From AG25 sp035518815 (GTDB lineage: Bacteria > Gemmatimonadota > Gemmatimonadetes > Gemmatimonadales > GWC2-71-9), in NCBI GenBank assembly GCA_035518815.1, contig DATIXG010000060.1, forward strand, positions 124,001 to 188,000: DNA of 64,000 nucleotides. Direction: 5' to 3'. The stretch's first letter is position 1; each line of letters starts with the position of its first letter. The notes beneath the pieces are model-generated. The model was not told where the DNA came from. It was given only the letters and a program-made list of their open reading frames with translations, and did not search any database. This document shows, piece after piece, positions 58,558 through 64,000 of the stretch. The position numbers and the translations under genes were made by a program.

Positions 58558-59202
58558 TCACGGCGCGGAGGTCACCACGATCGTCATGACCCCGACGATG
58601 CTGCCCGCGTTCGCGGCGATGACGACGGTTCCGGGTGCGAGCGGCGACACGAGACCGCTGGGGGTGACCCATGCGATCGCGTCATTGGACGACGACCACT
58701 TGAAGGCTGGTTGGGGTGCGACCGCGCGACCGCCCCCGTACGCGACAGCCGTCACCTGGACCACTTCGCCGACTTTGGCTCTGACGGTCGCGGGGCTGAT
58801 GCTCACACTGTCGATCGCCATGCCCGGGGCGGCTGCGGACGGCGCCGGATGGGCCTGGCGCGCCGCCCATGCCGCCTTCGCGGCCTGGCACTTCTTGACT
58901 CTGTCGAACCCGATCCCGGCCGACACGCCCAGGAAGGCAGCCTGGACCACCCCGAGGGCGATCGCGCTTCCCCCCTGGTCCTCCGCATACCCGTAGGCTT
59001 CGGGGTCGCTGGCGATGGCGAAACCGCCGATCAGATCGAGCCCGCCGATGACGAGATCAATCACCGGTGCGGTGTTGCTCTCCGAGCAGGTGAAATACTG
59101 CATCTGCTCGTGTCCCACTGGCGGACCCTTGGTAAAGAGGAGGCTGCAGCCTTCGAGCGCCAGCACGAACAGGAGCGAGAGAAGAACGGTGTAGCGTCGC
59201 AT
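58558..59202 (-). CDS. Ig-like (BIG2) lipoprotein, paralogue 3
   Basis: Lipoprotein of 214 residues, lipobox ALEGC. GPPVGHEQMQYFTCSESN follows, then GVVQAAFLGVSAGIGFDRVKKCQAAK and a BIG2-like Ig domain (DSVSISPATVRAKVGEVVQVTA, FKWSSSNDAIAWVTPSGLV, APGTVVIAANAG). ATG 59202 is chosen over the GTG nine bases earlier because of spacing from GGTAGGTGAG. This is the first of the three tandem genes and the start of their transcript. Confidence 0.73.
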   Translation of the reverse strand: MRRYTVLLSLLFVLALEGCSLLFTKGPPVGHEQMQYFTCSESNTAPVIDLVIGGLDLIGGFAIASDPEAYGYAEDQGGSAIALGVVQAAFLGVSAGIGFDRVKKCQAAKAAWAARQAHPAPSAAAPGMAIDSVSISPATVRAKVGEVVQVTAVAYGGGRAVAPQPAFKWSSSNDAIAWVTPSGLVSPLAPGTVVIAANAGSIVGVMTIVVTSAP

Positions 59203-59232
59203 GAGACTCACCTACCTTTCCTCTCTGGGTGT

Positions 59233-59255
59233 GGTGCCACGACCAAGGCGGCACC
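59233..59255. terminator. Hairpin between serine hydrolase and Ig-like genes
   Basis: Six-bp arms GGTGCC (59233-59238) and GGCACC (59250-59255) around an 11-base loop. It is downstream of the serine hydrolase and 31 bases before paralogue 3 in the direction of transcription, so it could terminate the upstream operon. Confidence 0.3.
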
Positions 59256-59262
59256 GGCCAAC

Positions 59263-60405
59263 CTAGTTCAGGAATTCCCGGTCTGCTACATCGAGGCAGC
59301 CCCGCGCGTCGAACCCGGTCGCGTTGCTCATGACCACGGTGGCAATCCCGGCGGACGGGTACACCCGCATCATGTGGTGATAGCCGCCGCCTCCTCCCTC
59401 CTTATAGAAGAAGCGCACGCCACCCAGGTCCCCGACGTGCCAGCCGAGGGTCATCGCCACGGTGGCGCCGCCGGTGGTGCGCTGCGGTTCGAACAACAGG
59501 CGGCGCGTCTGGTCGTCGAACAGGACGGAGTGGGGGCCGAGCTCGTCCCGCAGGAACTTCCCGAACCCGCGCGCCGTCCCCACGAGCCCGCCGAACGCCG
59601 GCCCGTTGGGGTAGTGGCTGGCGATCGAGAGCCACGGTCCCTCGTAGCGACCGATGTACTCCCGGTCGATCAGCAGCCGCTTGGCCAGGTTCATGAAGGA
59701 ATACTTCTTCAAGTATCCGGTCGCGTGGTGGGCGGGATCAGGAATCGTATACCCGAGCTCGGGCGGCGTGATGCCGAGCGGCGAGAGCACCTGGTCGGCG
59801 ACGTACGCGGTGAACGGCTGGCCGCTCGCGCGCCCCACCACCGGGCTGAGCAGCCAGTAACCGATGTTCGAGTAGGCGTACTTCGCTCCGGGCGGGGACT
59901 TGAGCTTGGGATGCTCCCGTAGCACGGCCGCGAGGGCCGCGGACTCGTCGAACCCGGCGTGCGCGGCGGCGAGGTGCACCCAGCGCAGCGGAATAGGGTT
60001 GGGGATGCCCGAGAGATGGGCGAGGAGCTGGCGGACGGTGATGCCGTCACCATAAGGAATCGAGTCCACGTAGCGCGTCACGGGATCGTCCAGCCCCACA
60101 CGCCCGGCGCCGACGAGACGCAGCACCGCGGCCGCCGTGATCGTCTTGCTCATCGAGTAGGCCATCAACGTCGTGGTCGAGTCCATCGGGACCCGCCGGC
60201 CGACATCGGCCCAGCCGCCATCGTACTCGAAGAGCGTCGACGTCGAGTCGACGACGAGGTACTGGATGCCGGGAGCCCGCGAGCGCGAGACCAGCGTCTG
60301 CAGGTAGGAACGGACGCGCTCGCTGCGGTCGGTCTGGCGCTCATCCATGGCGGGCTCGCAGGCGGTGGCGGCGAGGCACAACGCGAGCAGGGCGCGTGAC
60401 CTCAT
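59263..60405 (-). CDS. Serine beta-lactamase-like hydrolase lipoprotein
   Basis: Beta-lactamase family (class C/serine esterase or D-peptidase fold) protein of 380 residues with lipobox ATAC (Cys16). Active-site SxxK is in AYSMSKTI (Ser84, Lys87) and the YxN motif in AYSNIGYW (Tyr178, Asn180). The C-terminal third holds the conserved GGGGGYHHMM-type segment. It may act as an esterase or peptidase in the periplasm; nothing in the sequence implies antibiotic hydrolysis. Starts 10 bases after the unknown gene, same operon. Confidence 0.88.
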   Translation of the reverse strand: MRSRALLALCLAATACEPAMDERQTDRSERVRSYLQTLVSRSRAPGIQYLVVDSTSTLFEYDGGWADVGRRVPMDSTTTLMAYSMSKTITAAAVLRLVGAGRVGLDDPVTRYVDSIPYGDGITVRQLLAHLSGIPNPIPLRWVHLAAAHAGFDESAALAAVLREHPKLKSPPGAKYAYSNIGYWLLSPVVGRASGQPFTAYVADQVLSPLGITPPELGYTIPDPAHHATGYLKKYSFMNLAKRLLIDREYIGRYEGPWLSIASHYPNGPAFGGLVGTARGFGKFLRDELGPHSVLFDDQTRRLLFEPQRTTGGATVAMTLGWHVGDLGGVRFFYKEGGGGGYHHMMRVYPSAGIATVVMSNATGFDARGCLDVADREFLN

Positions 60406-60415
60406 GTCGTGTGGC

Positions 60416-60889
60416 TCAGTTCGCTTTCAGCACGTCCTCGACGAACGTCAGGATCTTCTGCTCGACCCACTGCGTCGACACGGCTTCCGTGCCGATCACG
60501 CCGAGGCGGTCGGTGCTGGCGGTGATGGTCCGGCCCTTGGCGGGAGACGCCTTGACGTCGCGCTGGACCAGGATGCCGCGCTTGGGATCGCACTTGAACA
60601 ACAGCGCTGACGCGAGCCCGCCGCGGGGTGTGAAGGAGAGCGCCACGCTGGGGTAGGCGTCCGCGCGGTCGGTGTTGTCGCGCGTGGCGGCCTCATGACC
60701 CGCGTTCTTGAGCTCGGTGCTGAACGCGTCGAGCGCCGGCCGCACGGTGTTGCGGAGACAGTCGGCACAGGCGCGCCGCTGGCGCTCCGCCGTGCCCTGG
60801 CCCGTCTTGGAGGCAGGCGGCGCGGCGGCGCCTTTCTCGGCGTGCGACGCGAGGAGCTTGCGGAGCTTGGCGATGCCGTTGTCGGTCAT
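60416..60889 (-). CDS. Conserved protein, unknown function
   Basis: Cytoplasmic protein of 157 residues without signal peptide. N-terminal basic helix (NGIAKLRKLLASHAEKG), then a region with CADCLRNTV and the strand-rich middle VALSFTPRGGLASALLFKCDPKRGILVQRDVKAS, ending in a helix (WVEQKILTFVEDVLKAN). It is co-transcribed with the ACT-domain gene (three bases upstream) and the serine hydrolase (10 bases downstream). I cannot identify its family. Confidence 0.7.
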   Translation of the reverse strand: MTDNGIAKLRKLLASHAEKGAAAPPASKTGQGTAERQRRACADCLRNTVRPALDAFSTELKNAGHEAATRDNTDRADAYPSVALSFTPRGGLASALLFKCDPKRGILVQRDVKASPAKGRTITASTDRLGVIGTEAVSTQWVEQKILTFVEDVLKAN

Positions 60890-60892
60890 GGG

Positions 60893-61546
60893 TCAGAACA
60901 CCCGCTGCTTCAGCAGGTCGATGGAGAACTTCGCCGTGTCGGCCGTCGCCATCACGGTCATGACGCCCGCCTGCACGGGATCGGTCACGACGAGGTCGGC
61001 CGCCTGGGGCACGCTCCCCGCCATGTTCAGGCTCACCACCAGCAGTCCCTGCTTCCGGACTTCCCGCACGGCGCGCTCGATTTCCCCGCCCATCAGCGAC
61101 CCCGCGAGCACGAGCGCCGCGACCCGGGGGAGCCGGGCGATGCCGCGCACGGCGTCGGCGAGCGGCTGCTCGCCCACCAGCGGGATCGTATCCACCGAGA
61201 TATGCTCGCCGCGGATGTTGTGGCGGTCGGCTTCCGAGATCGCGCCGATCGCCACCTGTCCCACCTGCGCGCCGCCACCCATGATGATCACCCGCTTGCC
61301 GTAGATCGCCTGAAGCGTCTTGGTGAGGGTCACATCGCGCACGACCGCGAGCGCTTTGAAGTCATCGATCAGCTTGCTGGCGGGCTCGGGCAGCTCGATC
61401 TCGAAGTAGATGCGGGCTTCGCCCCCGCTCTGGTCCATGATCTCCACCGACGAGATGTCGCCCTTGCGGCCCGCGATCACCCCGGTCAGCTGGTGCAGCA
61501 CGCCGGGACCTGCGTCGGCCCGGACAATCACCCCGCACTTTTCCAC
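60893..61546 (-). CDS. ACT-domain protein, DUF5612-like
   Basis: Protein of 217 residues. Residues 1-72 are an ACT domain (VIVRADAGPGVLHQLTGVIAGRKGDISSVEI), which binds small ligands such as amino acids. Residues 75-217 look like DUF5612, a Rossmann-like domain found with ACT domains (GKRVIIMGGGAQVGQVAIGAIS, RHNIRGEHISVDTIPLVGEQPLADAV). GTG 61546 is preceded by GGGAGGGAGAG. The gene has a long leader with a hairpin. It may be a sensor of a metabolite; the ligand is unknown. Confidence 0.8.
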   Translation of the reverse strand: MEKCGVIVRADAGPGVLHQLTGVIAGRKGDISSVEIMDQSGGEARIYFEIELPEPASKLIDDFKALAVVRDVTLTKTLQAIYGKRVIIMGGGAQVGQVAIGAISEADRHNIRGEHISVDTIPLVGEQPLADAVRGIARLPRVAALVLAGSLMGGEIERAVREVRKQGLLVVSLNMAGSVPQAADLVVTDPVQAGVMTVMATADTAKFSIDLLKQRVF

Positions 61547-61580
61547 GCTATCTCTCCCTCCCTCGATGCGCCGGTGGGCG

Positions 61581-61620
61581 CGCCCTCCTCCTGGGGAGGG
61601 CGACGACGGAGCGAATTCTA
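61581..61620 (-). promoter_or_regulatory. TAGAAT -10 and leader hairpin upstream of the ACT gene
   Basis: On the minus strand, TAGAAT at 61620-61615 is a good -10 (no good -35). About six bases into the transcript, arms CGCCCTCC and GGAGGGCG (61602-61595 and 61588-61581) form an 8-bp stem. The promoter could place the hairpin at the mRNA 5' end. Confidence 0.4.
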
Positions 61621-61650
61621 CTCGGGTGGCCGTGGGCCGCCAGCGCCCGC

Positions 61651-61679
61651 GGCCCGTGCGCGCTGCCGGTGCACGGGCC
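61651..61679. terminator. Hairpin downstream of the phytase-like gene
   Basis: Nine-bp arms GGCCCGTGC (61651-61659) and GCACGGGCC (61671-61679) with an 11-base loop, 21 bases beyond the stop of the phytase-like gene in its direction. Probable terminator without T-tract. Confidence 0.5.
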
Positions 61680-61699
61680 GGGGCAGGGATGCGAAGGGG

Positions 61700-63049
61700 C
61701 TAGTGCAGGTCGTGCAGCGAGCGATTCAGCCTGAAGAACCAGACCTCGTTGTGGTCCACCGCGCCCGAGGGGAGCAGCTTCTGGATGAAATGCCCCTTCC
61801 CATCGTCGGTCACACCGAAGTCGTCGTCGTTCGAGACCGCGATCGTGCGTCCGTCGTCGAGCAACACCATCCCTTCGGCCTTGTCGTGCGGGTACCCGAA
61901 CGCCAGCATGTCCACCACGAGCGTCTTCTTCACGGGCACGATCCCATTCGCCGCGAGGGCGGAGTCGTTCAGCTGCTCGAGGGTCTTGCCGCCGATCATG
62001 AGACCGTTCGCGCCGTTCGACGGATCGTTGACGTCCGTCGCGCCCGCGATGTCGATCAGGTAGATCTTTTTCTGGACCGAGGGACCCGCGGGGTCGTTGA
62101 AGAACTTCCCGTCGCGCTCGTCCACCAGGAACCGCGTGGGCGACACCGCCTCGATTTCGCTCGCACCGTAGCCCGGGTCATCCATCGGGTAGAGGTACTG
62201 CCGGATGGAGCCGGTGCGCAGGTCGAGCATCACGATGCGCAGGAGATGCGACGCCTTGGCGGCAGCATGGTTGGGGTTGTCGAGCGGGTTCTGGATGATG
62301 CCGACGAGCACGCGACCGCCGGCGAGCGCCGCCAGCCCCTCCATCCCCTTGTTGGCCTGGCGCTTGATGAGCACTGCCGGGAGCGGATGGGGGCCGCTGC
62401 ACGGCGAGTCCTGTTCGAGCGTCCGCCCGTGCCGATCGAAGTGCACGATGAACGGACCGTATTCGTCCGACACCCAGAACGAGCCGTCCTCCATCACGCG
62501 CAGCCCCTCAGAGTCGATCCCGTTGGGATCGAAGGGGAGCAGCGTGCCGTCGAGGGTGCGTGGTGTTTCCCCCGTGGCACCGCATCCGCTCGCGCCGACG
62601 GGAAGCCCGCTGCGCGCGCCGCCGCTCGCCGTCTTGAGGGTGATGATCTCGTCGCGCACGAACTTGCCATGCTCGAAGTGGAACCGTCCGACCTGCGGGT
62701 TGAAGGAGGGGACCGGGAAGAGCTTGTCGTTCCCCGTTCCCGCGACATTCGGACCGCGATCGGTGAGGGAGTAGAGCTCGCGACGGCCGGGGCGCTGATC
62801 GAGCGCGGAGCCGAAGCCGCCGTGGAAGATGGTGACGCCGTTCTCGACTGCCAGGACATCGTTCGGGACGAGCGCCACGGCGTGCGCGCTGACCGCGATC
62901 GGCGTCGCCTGATCGAAGCGGCGCGAGGCGTCGAGCAGATTCGTCGTGCTGGTCGCCGTGGGAACGTCCTGATTGCAGGCGCCGAGCAGAGCGGCACCGG
63001 CCAGGGCGACGACGAGGGCCGGGCGGGGCGCGCGCCGGGTGTGGCTCAT
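61700..63049 (-). CDS. Esterase-like phytase family lipoprotein
   Basis: Lipoprotein of 449 residues (lipobox LLGAC, Cys25) matching the esterase-like activity of phytase family (PF13449), probably a beta-propeller. Supporting blocks are LYSLTDRGPNVAG, DPNGIDSEGLRVMEDGSFWVSDEYGPFIVHFD, NKGMEGLAALAGGRVLVGIIQNP, EIEAVSPTRFLVDERDGKF and DKAEGMVLLDDGRTIAVSNDDDFGV. ATG 63049 follows GGAGGAC. It has its own transcript, ending in the hairpin at 61651. The substrate in this organism is not known. Confidence 0.88.
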   Translation of the reverse strand: MSHTRRAPRPALVVALAGAALLGACNQDVPTATSTTNLLDASRRFDQATPIAVSAHAVALVPNDVLAVENGVTIFHGGFGSALDQRPGRRELYSLTDRGPNVAGTGNDKLFPVPSFNPQVGRFHFEHGKFVRDEIITLKTASGGARSGLPVGASGCGATGETPRTLDGTLLPFDPNGIDSEGLRVMEDGSFWVSDEYGPFIVHFDRHGRTLEQDSPCSGPHPLPAVLIKRQANKGMEGLAALAGGRVLVGIIQNPLDNPNHAAAKASHLLRIVMLDLRTGSIRQYLYPMDDPGYGASEIEAVSPTRFLVDERDGKFFNDPAGPSVQKKIYLIDIAGATDVNDPSNGANGLMIGGKTLEQLNDSALAANGIVPVKKTLVVDMLAFGYPHDKAEGMVLLDDGRTIAVSNDDDFGVTDDGKGHFIQKLLPSGAVDHNEVWFFRLNRSLHDLH

Positions 63050-63185
63050 GACGAGTCCTCCGGGATGAGTTGGGGATGAAGAGCGAGGGAAATAGAGACG
63101 CGGGATGGTGTGGGGTGGCGACAGCGGGGTCACGGATTCGTAACGGTGTCGCGAGGCGCAGGCTATCTTCCTTCCGCCCGTTCCT

Positions 63186-64000
63186 TTGAGAAACGTCGTG
63201 CGCGCGTTTCATACGGTCCTCGGCTTCGTTTGCCTCGTGATCGGCCTCACGCCCGCCGTGTCCCGGGCGGAGGAGTGCCCACGCCGGCGCGTGCTGAGCG
63301 CCGTCGGGGAAGCGCTGTTCGTCAACCTCACGGTGAACCGCCTCGATGCGTGGGCGCGCAACCAGCCCTGGGCCTACGTCGATCCCGCGAGCTGGGCCAG
63401 GAACCTCCGCCTCGGGTGGACCTGGGACGAAGACCACTTCTTCACCAACATGTTCTCCCACCCCTACCACGGCGGCCTGTATTTCAATTCGGGCCGGGAC
63501 AACTGCCTCGGCTACTGGGGGGCGGCGCCGATCGCGTTCCTCGGGTCGTGGACCTGGGAGTACCTGGGCGAGCGGTTCCGCCCGTCGCTGAACGATTTCT
63601 ACATGACGAGCATCGGGGGCATCGCGCTGGGTGAAGTGACCCACCGCCTCGGCGCCACCATTCGGAATACGAAGGCCACGGGCTCGAGCCGCCTGTTCCG
63701 CGAGCTGGCCGCGCTGGTGGTCGACCCCATCGGCGGGATCAACGGCCTCATCCGCGGCGAGTGGGGTCAAGTGAGGGACAATCCGCCCGAGCACGACCCG
63801 GGGGCGTTCATGTTCCGGTTCAACGCGGGCGTGCGCTGGATCGCCGACTCGAACGATTTCTCCAATCCCGTCGGCTCTCCGACCATCATCGCCGAGATGA
63901 ACTACGGCGACCCGTTCGAGCGGCCGTCGTGGGCGCCGTTCGACGTGTTCAACGTCCGCGCGCAGGTCAGTCCCGGCGGGGGTGGGTTGAACCTGCTGCG
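63186..64000 (+). CDS. DUF3943-like outer-membrane protein, 3' end cut by window
   Basis: Open frame from 63186 to the window edge, 271 codons with no stop. The N-terminus is a signal peptide (VLGFVCLVIGLTPAVSRAEE). The mature part shows motifs of the DUF3943 family: SWARNLRLGWTWDEDHFFTNMF, SHPYHGGLYFNSGRDN, GYWGAAPIAFLGSWTWEY and YMTSIGGIALGEVTHRLG, with a later VVDPIGGINGLIRGE. TTG 63186 is used; GTG 63198 is also possible. TATCTT at 63163-63168 may be a -10. It is divergent from the phytase-like gene. Confidence 0.78.
   Translation, partial: MRNVVRAFHTVLGFVCLVIGLTPAVSRAEECPRRRVLSAVGEALFVNLTVNRLDAWARNQPWAYVDPASWARNLRLGWTWDEDHFFTNMFSHPYHGGLYFNSGRDNCLGYWGAAPIAFLGSWTWEYLGERFRPSLNDFYMTSIGGIALGEVTHRLGATIRNTKATGSSRLFRELAALVVDPIGGINGLIRGEWGQVRDNPPEHDPGAFMFRFNAGVRWIADSNDFSNPVGSPTIIAEMNYGDPFERPSWAPFDVFNVRAQVSPGGGGLNLL

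Noticed and set aside
60695..63079. A 794-codon plus-strand frame across the ACT and phytase-like genes
   Set aside because: It lies antisense to three recognisable genes and has a composition typical of a shadow.
63134..63634. Alternative frames at the window end as separate genes
   Set aside because: They overlap the DUF3943-like frame, which alone has a signal peptide and family motifs.
1..64000. tRNA, rRNA, insertion sequences, prophage or CRISPR
   Set aside because: No intergenic space shows a tRNA-like fold, transposase genes are absent, and repeats are confined to the 16-base arrays at 22665-22913.

Overview
The window is a very GC-rich bacterial chromosome segment with dense, mostly overlapping genes. 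The organism looks like a Gram-negative from Gemmatimonadota or a close relative. This is inference, based on an outer membrane (waaA, Omp85-like barrel, TonB receptor, PorV-like barrel), a large Ser/Thr kinase with a TPR tail, many lipoproteins with internal paralogues, and an epsilon subunit of ATP synthase that lacks its C-terminal domain. I found no tRNA, rRNA, CRISPR array, insertion sequence or phage gene. No gap between genes exceeds about 240 bases.

Layout. 1-1351: end of the ATP synthase operon (atpD, atpC). 1436-4009: three small envelope proteins and a Bor-like lipoprotein. 4021-5978 (minus): a DsbA-like oxidoreductase coupled to waaA. 6098-8183 (plus): TPM protein, nucleotidyltransferase-like protein and LemA. 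8180-9139 (minus): M23 peptidase with a clear promoter and a CRP-like site. 9304-15857 (minus): hisIE-dnaE-accA-metG, apparently one operon. 15923-22664 (plus): antiporter, two paralogous zinc-metalloprotease lipoproteins, a PorV-like barrel and a PF10023 aminopeptidase, all touching or nearly touching. 22905-25323 (minus): glutamate dehydrogenase and a TPR protein. 25401-30681 (plus): M20 dipeptidase, VIT-type transporter, Omp85-like barrel, Yip1-like and DoxX proteins.

30678-37379 (minus): a complete lipoate and pyruvate dehydrogenase operon (lipA, pdhA, pdhB, pdhC, lpdA, a membrane protein, lipB). 37444-39567 (minus): a zinc-ribbon membrane protein and thiO. 39853-45721 (minus): hybrid histidine kinase, GT4 glycosyltransferase, a GT2-DUF3108 fusion, a conserved unknown and an NTF2-like lipoprotein. 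46438-50725 (minus): lipoprotein, TonB receptor, lipoprotein, class-I glutamine amidotransferase-like hydrolase and SCP2 protein. 50694-57202 (plus): coiled-coil protein, DUF1028, RemA-like protein, POT peptide transporter and Ser/Thr kinase. 57231-59202 (minus): three paralogous Ig-like lipoproteins. 59263-63049 (minus): serine hydrolase, unknown, ACT-domain protein and esterase-like phytase. 63186-64000: a DUF3943-like protein cut by the window edge.

The most interesting signals concern expression and architecture. hisIE and the antiporter appear to be divergent leaderless transcripts whose -35 elements overlap. Two genes (a GT4 enzyme and the large kinase) have homology reaching upstream of any ATG, GTG or TTG, to a CTG placed where a coupled start would be. 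The GT2 enzyme carries an internal signal-peptide-like segment before a periplasmic-type domain. The best candidate for an undescribed system is the coupled metalloprotease, PorV-like barrel and aminopeptidase locus at 17253-22664.
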